Below are positions 42,910 through 51,960 of a stretch of 64,000 bases of DNA, one piece after another; position 1 is the first letter of the stretch; every line of letters starts with the position of its first letter. Under the pieces are notes generated by a model. It made no database searches, was not told the DNA's origin, and saw only the letters and a list, made by a program, of their open reading frames with translations. A program made the position numbers and the translations under genes. The DNA comes from Croceimicrobium sp963977415 (GTDB taxonomy: Bacteria; Bacteroidota; Bacteroidia; Flavobacteriales; Schleiferiaceae): NCBI GenBank assembly GCA_963977415.1, contig CAXBOS010000007.1:62001-126000 (forward strand), written 5' to 3'.

Positions 42910-45021
42910 ATGAATCGCTCTATTCTACTTTTTATCCTTCTAGCGCAAGGCCTACTGGCTCAGCATACTTTTAGTGGTAAAGTTTTAGATGCCAAGCAAA
43001 AGCCTCTTGCAGGGGTAAACATCTATCTGCTACAAAGCTATAATGGCACTACTACTAGCAAAGACGGAACGTTCAGTTTAACTGATCTGCCTGGAGCGGG
43101 CCAAATAGAAATTAGCATGATGGGCTTCGATAGCCAATTTATCGACCTTGAAAAAACAGATTTCCAAAGCCAACAAACCATCATTTTAAAAGAAAGCTTC
43201 AACACTTTAAAAGCGGTAACCATTACTGCAGGTAGCATTGAAGTGAGCGATAAGCGTCAAGCTATTGTACTAAAACCCCTCGATATTGTTACCACCTCTG
43301 GGGCCTTAGGCGATGTAATTGGCGCGCTCAACACCTTACCGGGCACTAGCACTAATGCCAACGACGGCCGTCTTTTCGTGCGTGGTGGCTCTGCCGATGA
43401 AACCGCCCTTTTCGTAGATGGTTTGCGCCTAGGCAGTGCTTACGGTTCAAGCCTTAGCGGCATTCCCACTCGCGGTAGATTCAATCCTAATTTATTTAAG
43501 GGCAACTTCTTTAGTACTGGCGCTTACTCGGCCGAATATGGTCAGGCTTTGTCTTCGGTTTTATCGCTTTATAGTGTGGATATGCCTATTCGCAGCCAGA
43601 CAGATTTAAGCGTGAGTAGCGTGGGCGCCTCTGCCGCACATACCGAAGTATGGGAGGACCAATCGCTTAGCACTAATTTATCCTATACCAATCTTAGCCC
43701 CTATATGAACTTGGTGCCGCAAAACGTTCAGTTCAATACGGCACCGCAAGGACTTGATACTGAGATTTTATACCGCAATAAAATTGGTAAAAACACCTTC
43801 CTAAAAGGATTTTACTCTTATCAAAGTTCGCGCTTAGCGGTAGAACGTCCTCAAATTGACAAGGAAGAACTGGAATCTACTTCTTTAAAAAATGACTTCC
43901 ATTATGCCAATCTTAACCTAAAACACAGCTGGCAGAAAAAGCATTTGCTGAATGCTGGCATTAGTTACACGAACAATAGCGATCATATTCAGCTAGACAG
44001 CAGCAAGATTAAAGCGAATAATCAACTGGCACATTTGAAAGTAATTTACCAATACTTCCCCATGCCGAGGTTAAAAATTAAGTCGGGTTTAGAGAGCATT
44101 CACGAAAACCTAAAGCAAGGTCTCAACGATCAAAGCAGATTTTTTGAGCAAAATCTATACGCCGCTTTCGCTGAAGCCAATTATCACTTCAACAGCGATT
44201 TAGTACTGCAAATTGGTTTACGAAATAGTTTTAGCCAAGGTGAAAACAGCTTAATGCCACGCCTTTCTTTAGCCTATAGACTTAATGAAAAGTCGCAATT
44301 AGCTTTAGCTTATGGCGATTATGTGCAAAATCAGAATCCCAGCATCCTTATTAATCAAAATAATTTGGCCGCTTCTTCTGCGCGCCACTGGGTTTTAAAC
44401 TATCAATTTGCCACCAAAGACTTAACCTTTCGCCTAGAAGCGTATCACAAAAAATACGACCAACTATTGCGTTTTGATGAAAGCTATACTAGCAATGGTG
44501 ATGGCTACGCACAAGGCTTTGACCTCTTTATTAGAGATCGCAAAAGCATCAAAAACTTAGACTATTGGTTTAGCTATTCCTTTATCGACACTAAACGTCA
44601 CTGGAAAAGTTTCAACAAGCAAGTACAACCCAGCTTCGCGCCTAAGCACAATGCTTCTTTGGTAGGTAAGTACTGGATTAGCAAACTCAACTCTCAATTG
44701 GGTAGTAGTTTTAATATTAACGATGGCTACACTTACGAGAACCCCAACTTGGCGGGAGAAATGGAATCTAAAACCAAAGCCTTCAGTAGTTTAAATATTT
44801 CTTGGAGCTACCTACCCAAACCCAACCTGATTATCCACCTCGAAATAACCAATGCCCTTGGTCGTGAAAACATCTTTGGCTATCAATACAGTGCTAATGT
44901 AAATGCCGAGGGAAGCTATGCTGAGATGGCCATACCTCAATCGGCGAAGCGTTTCATTTTCATTGGAGTATTCTACACCCTTAGCAGCGATAAAAAAGCC
45001 AATCAGCTAAATAATTTATAA
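42910..45021 (+). CDS. TonB-dependent receptor with CarboxypepD-like domain
   Basis: 703 residues from the ATG at 42910; the frame stays open upstream to 42742, but that part crosses the terminator and looks non-coding. Signal peptide ends LLAQ. A carboxypeptidase-like regulatory domain (FSGKVLDAKQKPLAGVNIYLL, about 20-100) is followed by a short plug (RLFVRGGSADETALFVDGLRL) and a barrel that ends without a strong aromatic C-terminus (NQLNNL). The substrate is unknown. It heads a four-gene set with a TPR protein and a LytS/LytR pair (gaps of 30, 8 and 1 bases). Confidence 0.9.
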   Translation: MNRSILLFILLAQGLLAQHTFSGKVLDAKQKPLAGVNIYLLQSYNGTTTSKDGTFSLTDLPGAGQIEISMMGFDSQFIDLEKTDFQSQQTIILKESFNTLKAVTITAGSIEVSDKRQAIVLKPLDIVTTSGALGDVIGALNTLPGTSTNANDGRLFVRGGSADETALFVDGLRLGSAYGSSLSGIPTRGRFNPNLFKGNFFSTGAYSAEYGQALSSVLSLYSVDMPIRSQTDLSVSSVGASAAHTEVWEDQSLSTNLSYTNLSPYMNLVPQNVQFNTAPQGLDTEILYRNKIGKNTFLKGFYSYQSSRLAVERPQIDKEELESTSLKNDFHYANLNLKHSWQKKHLLNAGISYTNNSDHIQLDSSKIKANNQLAHLKVIYQYFPMPRLKIKSGLESIHENLKQGLNDQSRFFEQNLYAAFAEANYHFNSDLVLQIGLRNSFSQGENSLMPRLSLAYRLNEKSQLALAYGDYVQNQNPSILINQNNLAASSARHWVLNYQFATKDLTFRLEAYHKKYDQLLRFDESYTSNGDGYAQGFDLFIRDRKSIKNLDYWFSYSFIDTKRHWKSFNKQVQPSFAPKHNASLVGKYWISKLNSQLGSSFNINDGYTYENPNLAGEMESKTKAFSSLNISWSYLPKPNLIIHLEITNALGRENIFGYQYSANVNAEGSYAEMAIPQSAKRFIFIGVFYTLSSDKKANQLNNL

Positions 45022-45051
45022 ATCAATTTTAATCTTTCAATCCAAATTATC

Positions 45052-45705
45052 ATGAAAAAAGCAATCATTATTTTCCTAGGACTTTTCTTTAGTGCGAATC
45101 TTAGCCTTAGCGCCCAAAGCGATTTTAAAACGTATATGCAAGAAAGCATTGCTTTATACGACAGCGTTAAAACCCTAGCCGACTATCAAAACATCGCCAA
45201 TCGTTTCGATCGAATCGCGAAAGCCGAAAAAGAAGAGTGGCTGCCAAATTACTACGCCGGCTTAACTTATGTTTACATGAGTTTTGTGCGCGGTTTAGAA
45301 GACGATAAAAGAGACGAGTATCTAGACCAAGCTTTAGTTTATGCTGAAAAGGCGGGTGAAATTGCAGGCAATGATGTGGAAATTACCGTTCTCACTGGTT
45401 ATATCTATATGGCTAAGGTAAGCGTTAGTCCCGCTTTGCGCGGAATGACTATGTCCAGCAAAGTTAGTGGCTACTTTGAGAAAGCCCTGGCTATGAGTCC
45501 TAACAACCCCCGTGCTAACCTAATGTTAGGCCGCTGGAAATATGGAACTGCCCAGTTTTTTGGATCAGATGTAAGTGAACCTTGTGCTTTAATGCAAAAG
45601 AGTTTAAGTCTATTTGAAGCATCGAAGGGTGAGTCTACCATAATGCCAAGCTGGGGACAAGGACAAGCCGAAGCGATGAGTAAAAATTGTACAGGAAATA
45701 ACTAA
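45052..45705 (+). CDS. exported TPR-like protein of a receptor/two-component operon
   Basis: 217 residues with a signal peptide ending LSAQ. Helix-pair repeats (WLPNYYAGLTYVYMSFV, EYLDQALVYAEKAGEIAGNDVEITVLTGYIYM, YFEKALAMSPNNPRANLMLGR) indicate a TPR fold. It lies between the TonB receptor and the histidine kinase, so it may link receptor state to signalling in the periplasm; that role is inference from position. No specific family is recognised. Confidence 0.78.
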   Translation: MKKAIIIFLGLFFSANLSLSAQSDFKTYMQESIALYDSVKTLADYQNIANRFDRIAKAEKEEWLPNYYAGLTYVYMSFVRGLEDDKRDEYLDQALVYAEKAGEIAGNDVEITVLTGYIYMAKVSVSPALRGMTMSSKVSGYFEKALAMSPNNPRANLMLGRWKYGTAQFFGSDVSEPCALMQKSLSLFEASKGESTIMPSWGQGQAEAMSKNCTGNN

Positions 45706-45713
45706 TTTGCAGC

Positions 45714-46763
45714 ATGCGTAAAATTCTGCTTATCGACTACCAAATCATTCTAAAGTGGATAGGTATAAATGCCTTAATAGGCTTTAGTATACCTCTCTTT
45801 TATAATGCCGAAAGCTATCTTTCAATTGAGGGATGGGGCCGAATTTGGGATGACATCCTTTATGGCTTTATGATGTCGGTGGGAATTAGCATTGCTGTCG
45901 AAATTAACGAAAGGTATTTAGACCGCATCGCACCCTGGTTGGAAAATGCTACGAAAAGATTTTTCTTAGAAATAATTGGTGTAAGCCTTCTCGCTTTTAG
46001 CGCTTCCTATTTGATGAATGTCCTGTTTTACACTCTTTTCGGCAAAATTGATTACAATAACTTCCCGTGGAAAACCATGGCTATTTACGCGCAGTATCCA
46101 CTGTACGTGGGATATGTAATTACTGCTTTTTTTGTTTCCAAAGGCTTTCTTACTCGCCTTAAAGAAACAGCAGTAAGGGCCCAAAAGTTAGAAACGGAAC
46201 GCTTTCGTGGAGAAGTGCGCTTGCTCAAAGACCAGTTAAATCCGCACTTTCTTTTCAACTCCTTCAATGCCTTAACCAATATGGTATATGAAGATGCCGA
46301 TCTAGCAGCGGCTTATATTCAAAAACTGAGTAAATTTTACCGCTATGTGCTAGAAGTGCAAAGTGAAGATTTGGTAACACTGGCGCAAGAAATAAAATTC
46401 GCACGCGACTATTGGACCCTTCAGGAAGGCCGCTTTAGTGCAGATGCTATGGAGCTGGAAATTGATCAAAGTACACTAAACGCTGCGGCTTTAATGCCTC
46501 CCATGACTTTACAATTATTATTGGAAAACGCGATAAAGCACAATCAGCTTAAAGAAGATTCCCCTTTAAAAATTAAAATTTACCAAGAGCAGAACCATAT
46601 TTTGGTGAGAAACAATCTGCAAAAGCGCCTTAGCCCCGCCGAAAGCTCAGGTATTGGCCTAAGCAATATTAAAGAACGCTATAAATTACTGCGGCAGAAG
46701 GAAGTAGAAATTAGAGAAAGCTCCGACTATTTTACTGTAAAACTCCCATTAATCCTTAACTAA
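45714..46763 (+). CDS. LytS-type membrane histidine kinase
   Basis: 349 residues. Four hydrophobic segments (about 12-150) precede a His_kinase domain with the phospho-accepting His178 in KDQLNPHFLFNSFNAL. The ATPase part shows MPPMTLQLLLENAIKH (N box) and SSGIGLSNIKERYKLL (G box). It lacks the 7TM or CHASE sensor domains. The partner regulator starts one base after its stop. Confidence 0.92.
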   Translation: MRKILLIDYQIILKWIGINALIGFSIPLFYNAESYLSIEGWGRIWDDILYGFMMSVGISIAVEINERYLDRIAPWLENATKRFFLEIIGVSLLAFSASYLMNVLFYTLFGKIDYNNFPWKTMAIYAQYPLYVGYVITAFFVSKGFLTRLKETAVRAQKLETERFRGEVRLLKDQLNPHFLFNSFNALTNMVYEDADLAAAYIQKLSKFYRYVLEVQSEDLVTLAQEIKFARDYWTLQEGRFSADAMELEIDQSTLNAAALMPPMTLQLLLENAIKHNQLKEDSPLKIKIYQEQNHILVRNNLQKRLSPAESSGIGLSNIKERYKLLRQKEVEIRESSDYFTVKLPLILN

Positions 46764-46764
46764 G

Positions 46765-47520
46765 ATGCATGTACTATTAATTGAAGACGAAAAACCCGCT
46801 GCTAAGCAATTAGAGCGCCTTTTAACCAATGCCTTGCCCGACGCCCAAGTACACGGACCACTGGGAAGCATCGAGGCTAGTATTAATTGGCTGGACAATA
46901 ATCCCAAACCCGATTTAATTTTTTTAGACATCCATTTAAGTGACGGACCCAGTTTTAATATTTTCAAAAACCGTGAGCTTGATGTTCCCATTATTTTCTG
47001 CACCGCCTTTGATCAGTATGCCTTGGAAGCCTTTAAGGTAAATAGCATCGATTACCTTTTAAAACCCATTGACCCTGAAGAACTTTATCAGGCCATCGCC
47101 AAATTTATAAAGCTACGCCAAAACCCGGTTTCCCTAGATGGGAATTTATTAAAAGAGCTACTAGAACCTAAAGCCAAGAAGCTAAAAGAGCGCTTTGTAC
47201 TGAAGCAGTCTGAAAAGCTAGTGTTGGTGGAAGTAAAGGATATCGACTTTTTTGTGAGTAGCGGCGGGAGTTCCTTTCTTCAGAATAAAGAAGGCATACA
47301 GTTTATTATCGATCAAAGCCTCGATCAAATTGAAAGCTACCTCGACCCCGAGCGATTTTACCGCGTAAACCGAGGGTATCTAGTGAGCCTAAGCAGCATT
47401 GCAGAGATGCAGTCCTACAGCGGTAGTCGATTACGCCTAATATTACGCAATTGCAAGGATACCGACATCTTTGTAAGTCGCGATAAAACCGCCTCCTTTA
47501 AGGCTTGGCTCGATAGCTGA
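46765..47520 (+). CDS. LytTR-family response regulator
   Basis: 251 residues. The receiver domain has DED near the N-terminus (LLIEDEKPAA) and the phospho-accepting Asp55 in IFLDIHLSDGPS, with the Lys in YLLKPIDPEE. The C-terminal LytTR DNA-binding domain spans about 145-250 (RFVLKQSEKLVLVEVKDIDFFVS, FYRVNRGYLVSLSSI). It would be phosphorylated by the adjacent LytS kinase. Targets are unknown; the own operon is a likely one. Confidence 0.93.
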   Translation: MHVLLIEDEKPAAKQLERLLTNALPDAQVHGPLGSIEASINWLDNNPKPDLIFLDIHLSDGPSFNIFKNRELDVPIIFCTAFDQYALEAFKVNSIDYLLKPIDPEELYQAIAKFIKLRQNPVSLDGNLLKELLEPKAKKLKERFVLKQSEKLVLVEVKDIDFFVSSGGSSFLQNKEGIQFIIDQSLDQIESYLDPERFYRVNRGYLVSLSSIAEMQSYSGSRLRLILRNCKDTDIFVSRDKTASFKAWLDS

Positions 47521-47526
47521 TTTCTA

Positions 47527-47557
47527 TTTGTTAGCCGCCCATTAAAGCCTAGCTTTG
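47527..47557 (+). promoter_or_regulatory. complete promoter, TTTG-N19-TAGCTTTG
   Basis: The -33 TTTG (47527-47530) and -7 TAGCTTTG (47550-47557) are 19 bases apart, the same geometry as at 25363. It drives the M16 gene at 47578, whose leader would be about 14 bases. Confidence 0.8.
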
Positions 47558-47577
47558 CAGGCATTTAATTTTCTTTA

Positions 47578-48816
47578 ATGAAACTCGAAATTTTTGAGTT
47601 AAGCAATGGCATTCGCGTGGTGCATCACCAAGTAAATAGCCCCATTGCTCATATTGGTTTCCTTGTCGCCGCTGGCTCTAGAGATGAGCTTGAGCACGAG
47701 CAAGGTTTAGCCCACTATATTGAGCACTGCCTTTTTAAAGGTACCGAAAAGCGCAAGGCTTATCACATCCTCAGTCGCATGGAAGATGTGGGTGGCGACC
47801 TTAATGCTTTCACCTCTAAAGAAGAAACGGTGATTCACTGCTCTTTTCTTAGCGGCGACTACAAACGCGCCATTGATTTAATCTCCGATATCGCTTTTCG
47901 CAGCACCTTTCCAGAGAAGGAATGTATTAAGGAAAAAGAGGTGATTATCGATGAAATCCATTCTTATAAGGATACGCCTGCCGATAGTATTTTCGATGAT
48001 TTTGAAGAGCAGATTTTCCCCAATCATCCTCTTGGAAATAATATTTTAGGGACAGTAGAAAGTGTTAAATCTTTTGAACGCCAGCATATTCTAGATTTCA
48101 TTGAAAGGAACTACAGCAAAAACCGCATGGTTTTCAGTTCAATCGGTAATATTTCTAAAAACAAGCTGGAGCAACTTTTAGAACAGCAAATTCAGAATGT
48201 GGAATTTGGTTCTGGTGATCGTGAGATAATCAGTCCCGAACTTTATGTTCCCAGTCAGAAGTCAGTAAGCCGCCCCGGTTATCAAACCCATGTAATTTTA
48301 GGTACCCGAGCTTACCCTGCAAAGGACGATATGATGCGCCCGCTCGCCATCCTCAATAACCTCTTAGGCGGCCCAGGTATGAACTCACGCTTGAATTTAA
48401 ATATTCGCGAAAAGTATGGTTTTACTTATCATTTAGAATCTTTTTACCATCCCTATATCGACACAGGCCTTTTTGGAATCTACCTGGGCACCGACCCCGG
48501 TACCGCAGACCGCACCGTAAAACTAGTAGAGAAAGAATTGCGCAAATTACGCGAGCAGAAGTTGGGCGTTTTACAATTAAGCAAAGCGAAAAAGCAGATT
48601 TTAGGTCAACTAGCGATGGCGCAAGAAAACAACAATGCTCTCATGCTTTCCTTTGGTAAATCGCTGCTTTTCCACGATCATATCGAGAGCTTTGAAGAGA
48701 TTGTAAAAGACGTAGAAAACACCACGGCCGAAACCCTAATGCAGGTAGCCAATGAAATTTTCCAACCCGACGCCTTTAGTAGTCTCTACTTCCGTAATAC
48801 CGAGGTGCAGGAATAA
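47578..48816 (+). CDS. cytoplasmic M16 zinc peptidase
   Basis: 412 residues, no signal peptide. The inverted zinc motif HYIEH is at His46-Glu49-His50 (HYIEHCLFKGT), with the Glu of KEVIIDEIHSYKD as third ligand and the R/Y motif NIREKYGFTYHLES at the C-terminal half. It contains both catalytic and R/Y parts in one chain, unlike the pair at 20977-24374, and is similar to the mitochondrial processing peptidase-like proteases. It is probably cytoplasmic peptide turnover. Confidence 0.92.
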   Translation: MKLEIFELSNGIRVVHHQVNSPIAHIGFLVAAGSRDELEHEQGLAHYIEHCLFKGTEKRKAYHILSRMEDVGGDLNAFTSKEETVIHCSFLSGDYKRAIDLISDIAFRSTFPEKECIKEKEVIIDEIHSYKDTPADSIFDDFEEQIFPNHPLGNNILGTVESVKSFERQHILDFIERNYSKNRMVFSSIGNISKNKLEQLLEQQIQNVEFGSGDREIISPELYVPSQKSVSRPGYQTHVILGTRAYPAKDDMMRPLAILNNLLGGPGMNSRLNLNIREKYGFTYHLESFYHPYIDTGLFGIYLGTDPGTADRTVKLVEKELRKLREQKLGVLQLSKAKKQILGQLAMAQENNNALMLSFGKSLLFHDHIESFEEIVKDVENTTAETLMQVANEIFQPDAFSSLYFRNTEVQE

Positions 48817-48848
48817 AAATCCCTAGCAAATTGGTTTTTACTAGGGAT
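48813..48848 (-). terminator. terminator of the nucleotide-sugar operon
   Basis: Reading minus, ATCCCTAG and CTAGGGAT form an 8-bp stem with a 14-nt loop and then TTTTTATT. It overlaps the last codons of the convergent M16 gene. Confidence 0.75.
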
Positions 48849-48874
48849 AAATTCTTTAGATACGATGTGAAGAT

Positions 48875-49933
48875 CTACCGATCTTGATACATATCGCTAT
48901 AATACTTTTGGTAATCACCCGAAGTAACATTATTTAGCCATTCTTCATTCGATAAGTACCAATCGATGGTTTCCGCTAAGCCTTCTTCGAAAGTTACCGA
49001 AGGAGCCCAGCCTAATTCCTTATTAATCTTGGTGGCATCTATAGCATAACGACGATCGTGACCCGGACGGTCGGTTACATAGGTAATCAGTTTTACTGAG
49101 GTGCCTGGCTCACGCCCTAATTTCTCATCCATCTGCTTGCAAAGCACCTTAATCAATTCGATGTTTTGCCATTCGTTAAAACCACCGATATTATAAGTCT
49201 CAGCATTTTTACCCTGGTGATAAACTAGATCGATAGCACGCGCATGATCCACCACATAAAGCCAATCGCGGGTGTATTTTCCGTCGCCATAAACCGGTAA
49301 GGGTTTATTATTTAGCACATTATGAAAAAACAAAGGCACCAATTTCTCGGGAAACTGATTAGGGCCATAGTTATTACTGCAATTGGTAATAACATAGGGT
49401 AAACCGTAGGTTTCACCATAAGCGCGTACAAAATGGTCGGAGCTGGCCTTGGAAGCCGAGTAGGGAGAATTGGGATCGTAAGGCGTGGTTTCTTCAAATA
49501 AACCCTCGGCTCCTAATGTTCCATACACCTCATCGGTACTGATATGGTAAAAGCGCTTGCCTTCAAAATTACCCTTCCAAGTGTCTCTAAATGAGTTGAG
49601 TAAATTAACCGTACCGATAACATTAGTACGCACAAAAGAAAGAGGATCGGTGATAGAGCGATCTACGTGGCTTTCAGCTGCAAGGTGTAAGACCCCATCA
49701 AATTTATGTTCTGCAAAAAGCGCATCCATGGCATCGCCGTCCACGATATCGGCTTTTACAAAGTGATAATTGGGCTTATCTTCAATATCCTTGAGGTTTT
49801 CTAGATTACCCGCATAAGTGAGTAAATCGAGATTGTAAATTTCATACTCGGGGTATTTATTTACAAATAATCGTACTACGTGAGAGCCGATAAAACCTGC
49901 TCCGCCCGTAATTAATATCTTTTTTCCGCTCAT
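48875..49933 (-). CDS. rfbB: dTDP-glucose 4,6-dehydratase
   Basis: 352 residues of the extended SDR family: GGAGFIGSHVVRLF, the STDEVYGTLG catalytic region (Thr/Asp/Glu), YSASKASSDHFVRAYGETY (Tyr-x3-Lys) and NCSNNYGPNQFPEKLVP. It makes dTDP-4-keto-6-deoxyglucose, used for L-rhamnose or amino-deoxy sugars. rfbA, rfbC and rfbD are not seen here, so the rest of the pathway must lie elsewhere. Last gene of the operon. Confidence 0.93.
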   Translation of the reverse strand: MSGKKILITGGAGFIGSHVVRLFVNKYPEYEIYNLDLLTYAGNLENLKDIEDKPNYHFVKADIVDGDAMDALFAEHKFDGVLHLAAESHVDRSITDPLSFVRTNVIGTVNLLNSFRDTWKGNFEGKRFYHISTDEVYGTLGAEGLFEETTPYDPNSPYSASKASSDHFVRAYGETYGLPYVITNCSNNYGPNQFPEKLVPLFFHNVLNNKPLPVYGDGKYTRDWLYVVDHARAIDLVYHQGKNAETYNIGGFNEWQNIELIKVLCKQMDEKLGREPGTSVKLITYVTDRPGHDRRYAIDATKINKELGWAPSVTFEEGLAETIDWYLSNEEWLNNVTSGDYQKYYSDMYQDR

Positions 49934-49935
49934 GC

Positions 49936-50955
49936 TTAAATATTTCTAATTTTCTTTTCCCAACGCCAGGCATCTGTCATGGCATCATCTAATGTTTTTT
50001 CTGTTTTCCAGCCTAGCTCATCATTGGCTTTAGTCGTATCTGCGTAAGCGGCGGTAACATCTCCAGGGCGGCGATCGACAATTTTATAATTAAGACTTTC
50101 GCCAGAAACGCGCTCGAACGATTGAATTACCTCCAAAACCGTACTTCCTGTTCCTGTACCTAAATTGAAGACCTCATAATTGGAAAGGTTCTTCGAACCT
50201 AATAATCGCTCCACCGCAATAACGTGTGCTTTCGCTACATCGACCACGTGAATATAATCACGCTCATTGGTACCATCGCGAGTTTCGTAGTCATTACCGA
50301 ATACCGACAACTGCTGGCGAACGCCCGCGGCAGTTTGCGTTACAAAAGGAACTAAATTTAAAGGAACCCCTAAAGGTGATTCGCCGATTTCTGCCGAAGG
50401 ATGCGCTCCTACTGGGTTAAAATAGCGCAAAGAGATAGCATTAAAACTATGCGCATTAATGGCATCTTTAATTACCTCTTCTCCAATTTGCTTGGTATTT
50501 CCATAAGGAGACATGGCCGGTTTAACAGGGCTGTGTTCTGTTATGGGTAGTTCATCAGCTTGACCATAAACCGTGCAGCTGCTGCTGAAAATAAAATTAT
50601 TGAGACTGAGGTTACGAATCTCTTGCAAGATATAAACCAAGGAACCAATATTGTTTTCGTAATACTCTAAAGGCTTCGCTACTGATTCACCTACCGCCTT
50701 ATAAGCGGCAAAGTGAATGATCCCATCTAAATCATTATGATTACTAAAGAACTGATGAACCTCAGCTTTATTCTTCAGATCTACGCGATAAAAACTCGGA
50801 CGAGTGCCTGTAATACTTTCGATACCATCGAGAACCACCGCACTGGAATTACTTAAATCATCAACAATTACAGCTTCGTGTCCAGCATTTATCAGTTCTA
50901 CTACAGTATGCGAACCAATAAAACCTAAACCGCCCGTTACTAGAATTTTAGCCAT
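49936..50955 (-). CDS. galE: UDP-glucose 4-epimerase
   Basis: 339 residues of the extended SDR family: GGLGFIGSHTVVELINAGH, SSSCTVYGQ, SPYGNTKQIGEE (Tyr-x3-Lys), FNPVGAHPSAEIGE and RDYIHVVD. It interconverts UDP-glucose and UDP-galactose for surface polysaccharide or LPS. It sits 2 bases before rfbB. Confidence 0.93.
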   Translation of the reverse strand: MAKILVTGGLGFIGSHTVVELINAGHEAVIVDDLSNSSAVVLDGIESITGTRPSFYRVDLKNKAEVHQFFSNHNDLDGIIHFAAYKAVGESVAKPLEYYENNIGSLVYILQEIRNLSLNNFIFSSSCTVYGQADELPITEHSPVKPAMSPYGNTKQIGEEVIKDAINAHSFNAISLRYFNPVGAHPSAEIGESPLGVPLNLVPFVTQTAAGVRQQLSVFGNDYETRDGTNERDYIHVVDVAKAHVIAVERLLGSKNLSNYEVFNLGTGTGSTVLEVIQSFERVSGESLNYKIVDRRPGDVTAAYADTTKANDELGWKTEKTLDDAMTDAWRWEKKIRNI

Positions 50956-50960
50956 GCTAA

Positions 50961-51950
50961 TTATTTTTGTCTTGAATAATCCTTGAAGTCTTTGTGATCC
51001 TTTTTATAAAGCTCCTCTTCAGGTAAAGACTTAAAGTATTCGTAAGTAATTTTCAAACCTTCGGCGCGGCTTACTTTAGGCTCCCAACCTAAAATTTCTC
51101 TTGCTTTGGTAATATTGGGCTGTCTTTGAGTTGGATCATCTTTCGGAAGATCTTTATAAATTACTTTTTGATCCGTACCGGTAAGTTTAATGATTTCTTC
51201 TGCAAACTGCCCGATGGTAATTTCATCTGGGTTTCCAATATTCACTGGACCAGCGTAATCGCTCATTAATAAACGGTAAATACCTTCTACCAAATCATCC
51301 ACGTAGCAGAAAGAACGCGTTTGCGAACCATCACCAAAAATGGTAAGATCCTCACCACGTAAGGCCTGACCGATAAAAGCTGGTAAAACACGACCATCAT
51401 TTAAACGCATACGTGGACCGTAGGTATTAAAGATGCGAACAATGCGCGTTTCTAAACCGTGGTAAGTATGGTAAGCCATAGTCATGGCCTCTTGGAAACG
51501 TTTGGCTTCATCGTAAACACCTCTAGGTCCAACCGGATTTACATGTCCCCAGTACTCCTCCGTTTGCGGGTGTACTTGTGGATCACCATAAACCTCGGAG
51601 GTAGAAGCGATAATTAAGCGCGCCTTCTTGGCCATAGCCAAACCAAGACAGTTATGAATTCCTAAAGAGCCAACCTTTAAAGTTTGGATGGGAATTTTAA
51701 GATAATCGATGGGACTAGCGGGAGAAGCAAAGTGCATGATATAATCCAGCTGACCGGGTACGTGAATGAAATTAGAAACATCATTGTGATAGAATTCAAA
51801 TTCCTTCAGTCCAAAAAGGTGCTCAATGTTTTTCAGGTCACCCGTAATTAGGTTATCCATCCCAACAACCTGAAAACCTTCTTTAATAAAACGATCGCAA
51901 AGGTGAGAACCTAAAAATCCTGCTGCACCTGTTATTAAAACTCTTTTCAT
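50961..51950 (-). CDS. UDP-glucuronate decarboxylase (UDP-xylose synthase)
   Basis: 329 residues of the extended SDR family: GAAGFLGSHLCDRF, ASTSEVYGDP, YDEAKRFQEA (Tyr-x3-Lys), RIFNTYGPRM and TRSFCYVDDLVEGIYRL. It makes UDP-xylose from UDP-glucuronate, the product of the preceding gene (10 bases apart), so both steps of UDP-xylose synthesis are side by side. Confidence 0.9.
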   Translation of the reverse strand: MKRVLITGAAGFLGSHLCDRFIKEGFQVVGMDNLITGDLKNIEHLFGLKEFEFYHNDVSNFIHVPGQLDYIMHFASPASPIDYLKIPIQTLKVGSLGIHNCLGLAMAKKARLIIASTSEVYGDPQVHPQTEEYWGHVNPVGPRGVYDEAKRFQEAMTMAYHTYHGLETRIVRIFNTYGPRMRLNDGRVLPAFIGQALRGEDLTIFGDGSQTRSFCYVDDLVEGIYRLLMSDYAGPVNIGNPDEITIGQFAEEIIKLTGTDQKVIYKDLPKDDPTQRQPNITKAREILGWEPKVSRAEGLKITYEYFKSLPEEELYKKDHKDFKDYSRQK

Positions 51951-51960
51951 AATTTTTTAC

